Positions 1-9,228 of a DNA stretch of 64,000 nt are shown in pieces (position 1 is the first letter of the stretch; each line of letters begins with the position of its first letter). The position numbers and the translations under genes were made by a program. The DNA is taken from the NCBI RefSeq assembly GCF_014489535.1, contig NZ_CP060783.1, positions 4,733,501 to 4,797,500 on the forward strand, written 5' to 3'. The DNA comes from Diaphorobacter aerolatus (lineage in GTDB: Bacteria > Pseudomonadota > Gammaproteobacteria > Burkholderiales > Burkholderiaceae_C). A model generated the notes under the pieces. The model had not been told where the DNA came from, did not search any database, and worked only from the letters and a program-made list of their open reading frames with translations.

Positions 1-107
1 AAATGGTGTCCAGATGCCAAAGTCCTTTTGCCGGATGGCGATGCGCTGAGCGTCGGTGCTGGCGCGCTGGCGTAGCACTTGGGGCAGAGTAAGTTCGGGA
101 AGTGTGC

Positions 108-111
<4 letters not shown>
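1..111 (-). CDS. AMP-dependent acyl-CoA synthetase, N-terminal part (cut by window edge)
   Basis: Only the first 37 codons are in the window. They read MSTLPELTLPQVLRQRA and continue to a KDFGIWTPF segment, which is the usual opening of long AMP-forming acid-CoA ligases that sit at the end of Liv-type operons. The ATG overlaps the livF stop codon as ATGA, so it is the last visible gene of the operon that starts at livG. It would activate the carboxylic acid imported by the transporter to its CoA thioester. The family call rests on the N-terminus alone, since the AMP-binding motif lies outside the window. Confidence 0.6.
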
Positions 112-929
<818 letters not shown>

Positions 930-942
930 GGTCGCAGTGGGG

Positions 943-2130
943 TCAGAGCTTGATCCAGTCGGAGGCTGCGACCATCTTCTGGGCCTTCATGTCCGCGCGG
1001 TACACGCGGCCCACGGGGATGGAGTTGCCACTGATGGTGATCGGCACGCCGATGAGGCCGCCCGTGTCGAAGTCCTTGAGGCTGTTGAGGCCCGCCTTGA
1101 GGTTGGCGCCCGTGAGCGGCTTGCCTGCGTCCAGGCAGCGCTTGGCCGATTCGAGGAACAGCATGGCGGCCAGGAAGCCCTGGATGTAGGCCGTGCTCTG
1201 GTACTCGGGGCGCAGGGCTCGGATCTTCTCCAGCATAGGCGCCTTCTCGGTGTCGTAGTGGTAGCGGAAGGGCATCACGCCCATGAAGCCGTCGCCGGCC
1301 TCGCCCATCTTCATGACGGTGGAGCTGTCCATGGTCCAGAAGGTGCCCATCCACTTCGATTTCATGCCCTGCTGCTTGCCCTGGTTGATGAACTCGGGGA
1401 TGGGCGCGAGGATGTAGCCGTGGAAGATGGTGTAGTCGGGTGCGGCGCGGCGCAGCTTGATGACCTCGGTGGACACGTCCACGCTGCCCGCGGGCGTCAT
1501 GATCTTGATCGGCACCGACAGGCCCAGCTTCTTGGCCTCGGCCTCGCTGGCCTCGATGGGGTCGCGGCCGAACTCCGAATCGGAATAGACGAAGGCCACC
1601 TTGGCGCCCGGCTTCTCCTTGGCGATGTGCTTGAGCAGGATGCCGAACATCTCCGTGTAGTCGGGGCCCACGAGGAACTGGTTCGGGTACTTCTTGGGGT
1701 CGTTGAGCTCGGAGGCGAACGAGGCACCGGCCATCAGGATGTTGCCGTTGCGGTCGAGCTCGGGGTTGATGGTCTTGGAAAAGCCGGTGGAGTCGCCGTA
1801 GTAGAGGCTGACCTTGTTCTGGCTCGTGATCTTCTTGAACGTGGCGACCGACACGTCGACCTTGTAGCCCGTGTCCTCGGGCACGTACTTGACCTTGCGG
1901 CCCTTGATGCCGCCCGCGTCGTTGACGATCTTCACATAGTCCTGGATGCCCGCGTTGATGCCCACGCCCGCGAAGGCGAATACGCCGGTCATGGGAATGG
2001 AGCCGCCGATGACGATCTCCTCGTTGCCCTGCGCGAGCACCGACAGCGGGTGCGTGAGCGCCGCGGCGCCCGCGGCGGCGGCGCCCAGCATCAGGCTGCG
2101 GCGCTGGGCGGAAATGCGTTGCTGTTCCAT
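943..2130 (-). CDS. HAAT-family ABC transporter substrate-binding protein (system 1)
   Basis: This 395-residue periplasmic protein (Peripla_BP_6 type) captures the substrate for the LivFGHM-like importer. I place the start at 2130 because the sequence AAGGAGACAGAC stands directly before that ATG; a longer frame to 2178 has no such site. The N-terminus contains QRRSLMLG followed by an Ala-rich hydrophobic stretch ending LSVLAQG, a likely twin-arginine-type export signal. The mature part begins with NEEIVIGGSIPMTGVFA, typical of the family. It lies between livM and livF in a tight operon. The true ligand cannot be read from sequence. Confidence 0.88.
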   Translation of the reverse strand: MEQQRISAQRRSLMLGAAAAGAAALTHPLSVLAQGNEEIVIGGSIPMTGVFAFAGVGINAGIQDYVKIVNDAGGIKGRKVKYVPEDTGYKVDVSVATFKKITSQNKVSLYYGDSTGFSKTINPELDRNGNILMAGASFASELNDPKKYPNQFLVGPDYTEMFGILLKHIAKEKPGAKVAFVYSDSEFGRDPIEASEAEAKKLGLSVPIKIMTPAGSVDVSTEVIKLRRAAPDYTIFHGYILAPIPEFINQGKQQGMKSKWMGTFWTMDSSTVMKMGEAGDGFMGVMPFRYHYDTEKAPMLEKIRALRPEYQSTAYIQGFLAAMLFLESAKRCLDAGKPLTGANLKAGLNSLKDFDTGGLIGVPITISGNSIPVGRVYRADMKAQKMVAASDWIKL

Positions 2131-2182
2131 GTCTGTCTCCTTGGGTCGTTGTGGTGGGCGGAAAACGGTGGCCTGCACGGGG

Positions 2183-3220
2183 TCAGTTGCGGAAGGGCCA
2201 CAGGTGGAAGAAGCGGCGGATGCGCCGCCACATTTCTGCGAGCCCCAGCGGCTCGAACACCAGAAAACCGATGATCAGCGCGCCGAAGATCACGAGGCGC
2301 ACGGGCGAGAGGAAGACGGTGAGCGCGGTCCCGCCGGGCAGCAGGTCCACGACGAGCTTGAGCAGCTCGGGCACCATGGTCATGAACACCGCGCCGAGGA
2401 TGCCGCCCAGGATCGAGCCCATGCCGCCCACGATGATGGCGGCCAGGAAGAAGATGGACATGGTCAGTGGAAAGCTCTCGGGCGTGACCACGCGGAAGAA
2501 GTAGGCCCACAGCCCGCCCGCCACGCCCGCGTAGAACGAGGACAGGCCGAACGACAGCAGCTTGTAGCGCAGCAGCGGAATGCCCAGCACTTCGGCCGAG
2601 ATGTCGCGGTCGCGGATGGCGATGAAGGCGCGGCCGATGCGCGTGCGGAACAGGTTGGCCGCGCCCAGCAGCATCAGCACCATCACGGGCACGATGAGCC
2701 AGTACAGGCGGAACGAGGTGTCCAGATCCATGCCGAACAGGCGTGCGGGCTGCAGTGAGATGCCCGCCGTGCCGCCCGTGATCTTGAGGTTGGCGAACAG
2801 GAAATGCGCGATGAACGAGGCCGCGATGGTGGCGATGGCCAGGTACAGCCCCTTCACGCGCAGCGAGGGGATGCCCACGACGATGCCGCCCACCATGGCC
2901 ACCACGCCGCCCGCGAGCAGGTTCAGCGCGAACGGCGTGCCCCAGCGCGTCTGCAGGATGGCCACGGTGTAGGCCCCCAGGCCCATGAAGGCCGCCTGGC
3001 CCAGGCTCACGAGGCCCGTGTAGCCCGTAAGGATGTTGAGGCCCGTGGCGCTGGCCACGTTGATGGCCACGAGGCAGGCCATGTAGAGCCAGTAGTCGCT
3101 GGCCATGAAGGGGAAGAGCACGAGCAGCGCGGCCGCGATGGCGAGCCATACTTTCTGCGTGTGCGAGTCGAACAGCGCCGCGTCGGCGGTGTAGCTTTCC
3201 TTGAGGGTTCCGATGCGCAT
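2183..3220 (-). CDS. livM: HAAT-family ABC transporter permease LivM (system 1)
   Basis: The inner-membrane permease has 345 residues from the ATG at 3220 (MRIGTLKESYTADAALFD). It is strongly hydrophobic, with the family segments GYTGLVSLGQAAFMGLGAY and, near the C-terminus, GGMGSILGGILGAVFMT, the coupling region that contacts LivF/LivG. A longer open frame upstream only overlaps livH in another frame and is rejected as the start. It is 11 bp downstream of livH and 52 bp upstream of the binding-protein gene, in one operon. Confidence 0.9.
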   Translation of the reverse strand: MRIGTLKESYTADAALFDSHTQKVWLAIAAALLVLFPFMASDYWLYMACLVAINVASATGLNILTGYTGLVSLGQAAFMGLGAYTVAILQTRWGTPFALNLLAGGVVAMVGGIVVGIPSLRVKGLYLAIATIAASFIAHFLFANLKITGGTAGISLQPARLFGMDLDTSFRLYWLIVPVMVLMLLGAANLFRTRIGRAFIAIRDRDISAEVLGIPLLRYKLLSFGLSSFYAGVAGGLWAYFFRVVTPESFPLTMSIFFLAAIIVGGMGSILGGILGAVFMTMVPELLKLVVDLLPGGTALTVFLSPVRLVIFGALIIGFLVFEPLGLAEMWRRIRRFFHLWPFRN

Positions 3221-3231
3221 GGGTTGGGCCC

Positions 3232-4113
3232 TTAAAGACGTTCGATTTCGTGGGTGCCGAACAGGCCATAGGGCCGCGCCATCAGGATGACGACCAGCAC
3301 CACGAAGGTGGCCAGCAGCTTGTATTCGCCGCCCAGATAGGCCCCGGCCAGCGCTTCGACCAGACCGATGAGAACGCCGCCCACCAGTGCGCCGAGCACG
3401 CTGTCGAGCCCGCCCACGATGACCACCACCAGCACCGACAGGCCGAACACGCCCATGCTCGACGAGATGCCGCCGATCGAGCCCACGATGATTCCCGAGA
3501 GCGCCGCGAGCATGCTCGACACCACCCAGGCGAGCGAGAACACGCGCGGCACGTTGATGCCCACGGAATAGGCCGCGGCCTGGTCGCTGGCCGTGGCGCG
3601 CAGGGCCACGCCGCCGCGCCAGAAGCGGAACACCAGCAGCACGGAGGCAATGAACACGGCGGCGACGACGGCGCCCCAGAACACCTTGGGCGCGAGGAAG
3701 GCCTCGCCGACCATGATCGGCTCGCTGGGCATGAACTCGGGCAGGCGGCGCTGGTCGGCCGTCCAGATCATCTCCACCAGGCCCACGAGCACCGAGCCCA
3801 GGCCCACGGTGACCATGAAGACCGAGATGGGCGGCTCGCCGAGCAGCGGGCGGATCATCGTGCGCTCGATCACGGCGCCGAGCAGGCCGCAGGCGAGGAT
3901 GGCGGCGGGAATGGCCAGCCACAGCGGCATGGCCCACATGGCGGCGAAGGTGAAGAACAGGTAGCCGCCGGCCATGAGCATTTCGCCGATGGCGATGTTC
4001 ACCACGCGCGTGGCCTTGTAGACCATCACGAAGGCGAGAGCCGCGAGGGCGTACAGGCCGCCGCTGGCGATGCCCGTGAGGCTGATCTCGAACAGGTAGG
4101 CCCAGTCCATCAT
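3232..4113 (-). CDS. livH: HAAT-family ABC transporter permease LivH (system 1)
   Basis: This is the second inner-membrane permease, 293 residues, beginning MMDWAYLFEISLTGIASGGL, a classic LivH opening. The first ATG overlaps the livG stop codon as ATGA, which supports the start at 4113. Hydrophobic helices fill the protein, and the C-terminal GGLDSVLGALVGGVLIGLVE matches the cytoplasmic coupling loop of the family. It pairs with LivM to form the pore. No defects are seen. Confidence 0.9.
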   Translation of the reverse strand: MMDWAYLFEISLTGIASGGLYALAALAFVMVYKATRVVNIAIGEMLMAGGYLFFTFAAMWAMPLWLAIPAAILACGLLGAVIERTMIRPLLGEPPISVFMVTVGLGSVLVGLVEMIWTADQRRLPEFMPSEPIMVGEAFLAPKVFWGAVVAAVFIASVLLVFRFWRGGVALRATASDQAAAYSVGINVPRVFSLAWVVSSMLAALSGIIVGSIGGISSSMGVFGLSVLVVVIVGGLDSVLGALVGGVLIGLVEALAGAYLGGEYKLLATFVVLVVILMARPYGLFGTHEIERL

Positions 4114-4976
4114 GCGGCTCCTACGGTGGCGTTGGCGTTGGCGGCGGCCTGCAGCTTGCGGCGCAGCTCGCCCACATCGCCCGAACCCAGATAGGCACGG
4201 TTGACCTCGGGGTCGGCCTGCACTACGGCGGGTGTGCCCTGGGCGATGACCTGGCCGAAGTTGAGTACCACCACATGGTCCGACAGGTCCATGACCATGC
4301 CCATGTCGTGCTCGACCATCAGCACCGTCACGCCCCACTCGGCGCGCACGTCGAGAATGAAGCGCGCCATGTCCTCGGTCTCCTCGCGGTTCATGCCGGC
4401 CACGGGCTCGTCGAGCATGAGGATGCGGGGCTGCATGGCCAGGGCGCGCGCCATCTCCACGCGCTTTTGCAGGCCGTACGACAGGGCCGACACGGGTGCG
4501 TGGCGGATGTGGTCGATCTCGAGGAAGTCGATGATGCGTTCCTCGATGTCGCGGCGCAGCTCGGCCTCTTCGCGGCGCGCGCGGCCCAGGTAGAAGAGGG
4601 CGTCGAACACGTTGGCCTTGAGGTGCGCGTGGCGGCCGAGCTTGATGTTGTCGAGCACCGTCATGCCGCGGAACAGCGCGATGTTCTGGAAGCTGCGCCC
4701 CAGGCCCATGCGCGCGCGCTGCGGCGCGGGAACGCGGGTGATGTCCCGGCCCTCGAAGCGGATGCTGCCGCCCGTGGGCCGGTAGAAGCCCGAGATGGTG
4801 TTGAACAGCGAGGTCTTGCCCGCGCCGTTGGGCCCGATCACGGCCGTGATGGAGCCGGGCTGCACGCCGAAGCCCACGCCCGACAGTGCGCGCACGCCGC
4901 CGAACGCGAGCGTGACGCCATCCACTTGCAGCAGGGGAAGGGCCTCCCTTGCTTGCATTTCTTGAAATGTCTCCAT
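4110..4976 (-). CDS. livG: HAAT-family ABC transporter ATP-binding protein LivG (system 1)
   Basis: This is the first gene of the operon. The 288-residue product from the ATG at 4976 (METFQEMQAREALPLLQVDG) has Walker A GPNGAGKTS, signature region LSYGLQKRVEMA, and Walker B ILMLDEPVAGMN. A second ATG at 4958 has a GGAGA 12 bp upstream and is an alternative start. The open frame continues into the intergenic region up to 5174, but that part overlaps the divergent tetR and is not coding. It is divergent from the TetR gene with palindromes between them, so repression by that TetR protein is likely. Confidence 0.88.
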   Translation of the reverse strand: METFQEMQAREALPLLQVDGVTLAFGGVRALSGVGFGVQPGSITAVIGPNGAGKTSLFNTISGFYRPTGGSIRFEGRDITRVPAPQRARMGLGRSFQNIALFRGMTVLDNIKLGRHAHLKANVFDALFYLGRARREEAELRRDIEERIIDFLEIDHIRHAPVSALSYGLQKRVEMARALAMQPRILMLDEPVAGMNREETEDMARFILDVRAEWGVTVLMVEHDMGMVMDLSDHVVVLNFGQVIAQGTPAVVQADPEVNRAYLGSGDVGELRRKLQAAANANATVGAA

Positions 4977-5019
4977 TGTTCTATCTTTTATACTAGGGGT
5001 AACATCATATGTGTATTGA

Positions 5020-5043
5020 GTAGAAAATTCTACTTTGAAGTAG
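5020..5043. promoter_or_regulatory. Overlapping palindromes between livG and tetR (candidate TetR operator)
   Basis: Two overlapping inverted repeats lie between the divergent livG and tetR genes: GTAGAA-AA-TTCTAC at 5020-5033 and CTACT-TTGA-AGTAG at 5030-5043. The half-site GTAGA recurs on both strands. The AT-rich setting is unlike the GC-rich genes on either side. TetR-family repressors usually bind such dyads in the intergenic region next to their own gene, so control of both promoters is inferred. Confidence 0.55.
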
Positions 5044-5056
5044 ATTTTGAGCGCCA

Positions 5057-5764
5057 ATGACAATGGCCACATTGGTACAAACCCCTGAGAACTACGCCAT
5101 GAGCACAACAAAGCGAAACTCCAACAGGAAGGCCTCCGTCCTCTTAGAGACCGCCGCGACCTCCGTTTGGACAAATGTGAGAGAGCAGCAAAGAGAGATG
5201 AAGCGCAATGCTGTGCTGCAGACAGCAGCCCGGCTCTTCATTGAGCGCGGGTTTCATGCGACATCGTTGGACGATGTGGCTGCACGCCTCAACGTGAGCA
5301 AGCCCACGCTGTACTACTATGTGAAGAACAAGGAAGAAATCCTGCTTCAGTGCGTGAGTCAAGGCTTGGAGATGACACTGGAAGGCATCGATGCCTCGCG
5401 GCGCGCGGGTGGAAATGCTATTGATCAACTGATCGCATGCATGCGGGTGTACGGCCGTCTGGTCACTCAGGACTTTGGGATGTGCCTGATTCGCGTGGGT
5501 GACGAAGGCCTAACGTCGGAAGGGCGGGACCAGTTGCGTAAGCAGAAGTCCTCGATCGACAAGGAATTTCGCCGGCTGGTGGCGGCGGGGGTTGAAGAGG
5601 GTTCGCTAAACCCTTGCGATCCCAAGATGACCGCCTTTGCGATTGCTGGCGCGCTAAGCTGGATAGGGCGCTGGTACCAGTCAGATGGAGAGTACTCTGG
5701 CGATGAAGTGGTGCAGCACTGCATCGACACACTGATGACAGGAATTGTCCGCCGAGCAGGCTAG
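5057..5764 (+). CDS. TetR/AcrR-family transcriptional regulator
   Basis: The DNA-binding domain is clear: RNAVLQTAARLFIERGFHAT then SLDDVAARLNVSKPTLYYYV and KNKEEIL, the TetR helix-turn-helix signature at about residues 50-95 from the 5057 start. The rest is an alpha-helical ligand-binding domain of ordinary length. A later ATG at 5099 (MSTTKRNSNR) is an alternative start giving 221 residues. It is divergent from the livG operon, and the dyads at 5020-5043 lie between the two. By analogy with other TetR regulators next to acid transport/ligase operons, an acyl-CoA ligand is plausible, but that is a guess. Confidence 0.88.
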   Translation: MTMATLVQTPENYAMSTTKRNSNRKASVLLETAATSVWTNVREQQREMKRNAVLQTAARLFIERGFHATSLDDVAARLNVSKPTLYYYVKNKEEILLQCVSQGLEMTLEGIDASRRAGGNAIDQLIACMRVYGRLVTQDFGMCLIRVGDEGLTSEGRDQLRKQKSSIDKEFRRLVAAGVEEGSLNPCDPKMTAFAIAGALSWIGRWYQSDGEYSGDEVVQHCIDTLMTGIVRRAG

Positions 5765-5798
5765 CGGCAGACCTGCTCGGCTATCGCGGGCATGCAGA

Positions 5799-5830
5799 GA
5801 ACGTCGGCATGGCGTGCCTTGCCGACGTTC
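5799..5830. terminator. 11-bp stem hairpin downstream of tetR
   Basis: A perfect inverted repeat, GAACGTCGGCA ... TGCCGACGTTC, has a 10-nt loop (5810-5819). It lies 35 bp after the tetR stop and between convergent genes, a usual place for a bidirectional terminator. No clear T-tract follows on either strand, so it may instead be a stability element. Confidence 0.45.
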
Positions 5831-5979
5831 GTCATAGGTCGCGATTCGGTCTTAAAGACGGGGAGGTAGCGAATTTCGCGCTTAGCCAAGGCGCCCACCG
5901 ACCGGTGCGGCAGATGCCCAAGTGATGTGGCGAATAGCGCGCTATACGAGTAGGCGATCTGGCCCGTCAGATGGTGGAG

Positions 5980-7073
5980 CTAATGCGCAGTTGGTGCAAC
6001 TGCTGTCTCCAGCATGATGGCTTCGGGTGTTCGATAGCGTTCCGCCATTCGACGTTCTTCTTCGGTGCGGATCTGTGCCTGCATGTAGGCACCGAGGGCG
6101 CGGGCATGTCCAACGATGTACGAGCCGAAAGCTAGTCTTTGCTGCTCATACTCTTGCAATGCCTCTTTGATGTCTACCTTTCGATTCATTGCTTTGACGA
6201 GTGCCATGGCATCGCCAGCTGCCTTTGTGACTCCCATGCCGCAGTGAGGCCGAGCAACAAAGGCAGCGTCACCCAGCAGGGCTATCCGACCCATAGCGAT
6301 GCTGGAGCTTTCGAGGTCGAAGATGGGCTGAAAGAACGGGTTTTCGGTTTTCTCAACCACTTCTGCGAACTGAGGTGCGAGCACGGCATGGGCTGCCTGC
6401 CGCGCTTCCGCTACGACGCTTTCGCGAATCAAGGGCGGGGGAATGCCATCCATCCAGACCCGGCCATCAGAGTCAGTCACCATGTCCTTGAACGTCGTGG
6501 ACTCTTCCGCTGGCCGGTACCACACGAAGTTGAATCGTCGCCGGCCAGGCTCCGTCCCATTCGCTTGCCCAGCTACCGGATAGGCAATCATTTGCTCGTG
6601 CGGTGGGATGCCGAAGGCGAAGTAAGGAAACAGCTCGGTTTTGACGCGCTCGCTGAGGGCCGCTTCTTCAACTAGCCCGCGCCATGCGATGTAGCCCGCG
6701 TAAACAGGCTTTGCTGCAGGTAGAAGCGCTTGCCTTACGGTGGAGCGGAGGCCATCGGCTGCCACGACCAAGTCGGCGCTGATCCGATGGCCATCGGCAA
6801 AGGTTAGGTGGACTGCGTCCTCTGTCTGCTCCGCAGCAGTCAGCGTATATCCGTTGTGGTAGCGGTCCGAGGGAAATCGCGATTTGAGGATGCGGTAGAG
6901 GTGTCCCCATGCGGTAAGTACCTGCGGCAAGGGGCGACGGCCTAGAACCGAGCCGTCCTGCGCCAAGGTAACTCGCTCTTGCACGGAGACTCCGACCTCC
7001 TCATCCGGTGGGACCCCGATTGCGGCCAGCGCTTCCATCAACTCGGGGTGGGTGACGATGCCGGCACCTCGAC
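5980..7073 (-). pseudogene. FAD-dependent aromatic-ring monooxygenase, N-terminus lost at IS insertion
   Basis: The surviving 364 codons belong to the FAD/NAD(P)H single-component hydroxylase family and resemble 2,6-dihydroxypyridine 3-monooxygenase-type enzymes: SRGAGIVTHPEL, then ADLVVAADGLRSTVR (the DG motif), YAGYIAWRG, and the GD motif IALLGDAAFVARPHCGMG. The N-terminal dinucleotide-binding GxGxxG segment is missing. The frame runs directly into the left end of an IS3-family element at 7074. On the other side of the element, the minus strand has a well-placed ATG (MTHI, 8735-8724) that may be the original start. About 40-45 residues appear to be deleted. The gene would have been last in the scoA operon. 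Confidence 0.85.
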
Positions 7074-7123
7074 TGTTGATTTCCACCGAATCCTGACCCA
7101 CGGGGTGCGGACGATTTCTTGGA

Positions 7124-7137
7124 CTACCTGGAGGTAG
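7124..7137 (+). promoter_or_regulatory. Small hairpin over the transposase ribosome-binding site
   Basis: CTACC-TGGA-GGTAG forms a 5-bp stem with a 4-nt loop, 3 bp before the transposase ATG at 7141. It includes the GGAGG ribosome-binding sequence, so it could limit translation. Sequestering hairpins of this sort are known from other insertion sequences; function here is inferred. Confidence 0.35.
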
Positions 7138-7140
7138 TTC

Positions 7141-8667
7141 ATGTACTCACACGAGGACCGGCTTCGAGCCGTGCGGCTGTACGTCAAGCTGGGCAGGCGC
7201 ATCGGCTTGACCATCCGGCAGCTGGGATATCCGACGAAGAACGCTCTCAAGACCTGGTACCGCGAGTACGAACAGAGCCACGAGCTGCGTGCCGGCTATA
7301 CGCGGCCGGCGAGGTTCTCCAAGGAGCAGAAGGAACGGGCTGTCGAGCACTATCTCGAGCATGGCCAGTGCATCGCGGCGACGATCAAGTCGCTGGGCTA
7401 TCCCTGCAGATCATTGCTGTCTACATGGCTTCAAGAGCTTCATCCGCAGCGCACGCGCGTCGTTGGTCGATCGCAGGAGCTGGCGCCGGAAGCCAAACAG
7501 GCTGCCGTGGTTTCCTTGTGCACGCGCGCGGTCAGCGCGCAGGCTGTGGCCGACGAGGTCGGCGTGTCGCGGGGCTCGCTGTACAAGTGGAAGAATCAAT
7601 TGCTCGGCCACGACGTACCCGCATCCATGAAGCGCAAGCAAGGCGCCCCTGCAAGCTCTGATCGAGCTGACCTGGAACAGCAGCTCGAGACGCTGCGACA
7701 AGACATCCGGCGGCTGCAGCTCGAGAAGGATTTGCTGAAGAAGGCGAACGAACTCGTAAAAAAAGAGCTGGGCATCAATCAGCAGCACCTGACGAACCGG
7801 GAGAAGACGCTGCTGGTTGATGCCCTGAGGTCCACCTACACGGTGACGGAGCTGCTGCGCGAACTGAATCTGCCGCGCAGTTCCTACTTTTACCATCGAG
7901 CCCGCCTCGAGGTGGCCGACAAGTACGCCGGCGTGCGTCAGGTCATGACCAACATCTTCGAGCGCAACTATCGCTGCTATGGCTACAGGCGACTTCATGC
8001 GTCGCTGAGCGATCAGTTCGTGAACATCTCGGAGAAGGTCGTGCGCCGTCTGATGAAGCAGGAATGCTTGGTTGCCGCGACGAGCAGACGCCGGCGGTAT
8101 GGCTCGTACATGGGTGAGATCAGTCCAGCGCCCGACAACGTGCTGGACCGAGACTTCAGCGCCGGTGCGCCGAACGAGAAGTGGCTCACCGACATCACGG
8201 AGTTCCAAATCCCGGCCGGCAAGGTCTATCTCTCGCCCATGATCGATTGCTTCGACGGCATGGTCGTGAGCTGGTCGATCAGCACGCGTCCAAACGCCGA
8301 GTTGGTCAACACGATGCTGGACGCTGCGATCGACAAAGTCGCTGCCAGCGGCGAGCGGCCCGTGGTGCATTCCGATCGTGGCGGCCACTATCGGTGGCCA
8401 GGCTGGCTGGCTCGAATCGCTGCCGCCAAGCTGGTCCGCTCGATGTCACGTAAGGGATGCTCGCCGGACAACGCGGCGTGCGAGGGCTTCTTTGGTCGGC
8501 TCAAAACCGAGATGTTCTTCGCCCGGGACTGGCTCTCGACGAGCATCGAGGAGTTCGTGGTGGCGGTGGATACCTACATCCGCTGGTACAACGAAGTTCG
8601 GATCAAGAGTTCGCTGGGCTTCCGCAGTCCCGCCGAGCATCGCCGGCGCCTGGGCATCGCCGCATAA
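7141..8667 (+). CDS. IS3-family transposase, single fused OrfA-OrfB frame
   Basis: The 508-residue product has N-terminal helix-turn-helix segments (RQLGYPTKNALKTWYREYE; VADEVGVSRGSLYKWKNQL), a leucine-rich coiled coil near residues 175-210, and a C-terminal rve/DDE integrase domain with WLTDITEF (first Asp), VHSDRGGHY (second Asp) and NAACEGFFGRLKTEMF (Glu). Most IS3 elements make OrfAB by -1 slippage on A6G. Here a run of seven A plus G (7758-7765) lies exactly at the OrfA/OrfB junction and the two parts are in one frame. With six A residues OrfA would stop about 10 codons later. The start at 7141 has GGAGG 5-9 bp upstream. Confidence 0.92.
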   Translation: MYSHEDRLRAVRLYVKLGRRIGLTIRQLGYPTKNALKTWYREYEQSHELRAGYTRPARFSKEQKERAVEHYLEHGQCIAATIKSLGYPCRSLLSTWLQELHPQRTRVVGRSQELAPEAKQAAVVSLCTRAVSAQAVADEVGVSRGSLYKWKNQLLGHDVPASMKRKQGAPASSDRADLEQQLETLRQDIRRLQLEKDLLKKANELVKKELGINQQHLTNREKTLLVDALRSTYTVTELLRELNLPRSSYFYHRARLEVADKYAGVRQVMTNIFERNYRCYGYRRLHASLSDQFVNISEKVVRRLMKQECLVAATSRRRRYGSYMGEISPAPDNVLDRDFSAGAPNEKWLTDITEFQIPAGKVYLSPMIDCFDGMVVSWSISTRPNAELVNTMLDAAIDKVAASGERPVVHSDRGGHYRWPGWLARIAAAKLVRSMSRKGCSPDNAACEGFFGRLKTEMFFARDWLSTSIEEFVVAVDTYIRWYNEVRIKSSLGFRSPAEHRRRLGIAA

Positions 8668-8723
8668 CCAGTCCAAGTTTTTGTCCGCATCCCCCGCGGG
8701 TCAGGATTCGGTGGAAATCAACA

Positions 8724-8735
8724 AATGTGGGTCAT
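8724..8735 (-). pseudogene. Probable detached 5' end of the monooxygenase gene
   Basis: Directly outside the right end of the IS, the minus strand reads ATG ACC CAC ATT with GACGAGGACACTTC before it, a plausible ribosome-binding site and start. It faces the same way as the truncated monooxygenase left of the IS and follows the Dabb gene, so it is probably the original start codon. Only four codons remain; the family's FAD-binding N-terminus between here and the surviving part is gone. Confidence 0.4.
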
Positions 8736-8926
8736 GAAGTGTCCTCGTCTTTGCTTGTACGGGATGCGCGCCCAACCTAGCGCAGAAAGTCCAACTCTGC
8801 TGCGTCGCGACGGCGGTGGCGATTTCGCGAGCAATCAAGTTCGGTACGCCGTTCGTGCTCAGCGGCCTTGTCTGGCCGCCACGATGCCCGCTCCGCAGGC
8901 TTCCAAAAATCTCAGGGGCCAAAACC

Positions 8927-9217
8927 TCAGACCGTGAAGTCCAAGACCACCAATCGCGTCTTGTGCTCCGCCACGAATTGACGCAAAGCGTCGTGCTCGG
9001 GTGCGGCCTGATAAAGATCGTGGGCCTGCAGCTCCGAAAAGGTTGCCACAAAGGCGTGAGAAAACTCCGGCGTGCGATTCGACTCGTTGGCGACGAAACG
9101 CATGTCCAGCAAACCTGGGATGGCTTGCTTGAGAAGATCACACTGTTGGGCAATGAACGCGTGATCGGTTTCAGTCAGGTCTTTCTTGAAGCCGAGTTGG
9201 ACGATGTGTTGGAGCAT
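8927..9217 (-). CDS. Dabb-domain (stress-responsive A/B barrel) protein
   Basis: The 96-residue protein begins MLQHIVQLGFKKDLTETDHA and contains FSHAFVATFSELQAHDLYQA and PEHDALRQFVAEHKTRLVVL, the pattern of the dimeric alpha/beta-barrel Dabb fold. Such small proteins often accompany aromatic or terpene catabolic operons, sometimes as cyclases or decarboxylases; the exact activity here cannot be said. It starts 11 bp after the SDR stop, so it is co-transcribed with scoA-scoB-SDR. The reading frame continues upstream into the SDR gene but only as overlap. Confidence 0.75.
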   Translation of the reverse strand: MLQHIVQLGFKKDLTETDHAFIAQQCDLLKQAIPGLLDMRFVANESNRTPEFSHAFVATFSELQAHDLYQAAPEHDALRQFVAEHKTRLVVLDFTV

Positions 9218-9228
9218 GGGACTATCGA

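Larger units (their letters stand above)
7074..8723 (+). mobile_element. IS3-family insertion sequence, 1650 bp, complete
   Basis: The ends are inverted repeats that begin TGTTGATTTCCACCGAATCC and match perfectly for 26 bp, then imperfectly to about 50 bp (7074-7122 against 8673-8723). One transposase frame fills the element. I see no target duplication: the left flank ends CTCGAC and the right flank begins AATGTG. Absence of a duplication together with loss of part of the host gene suggests a deletion accompanied or followed insertion. I do not assign an IS name. Confidence 0.9.

Noticed and set aside
2091-4338. Upstream extensions of livM (to 3937) and livH (to 4338), and the frame 2091-3269
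   Set aside because: The extra parts overlap neighbouring genes in other frames; family-typical starts with ATGA overlap or spacing lie at 3220 and 4113.
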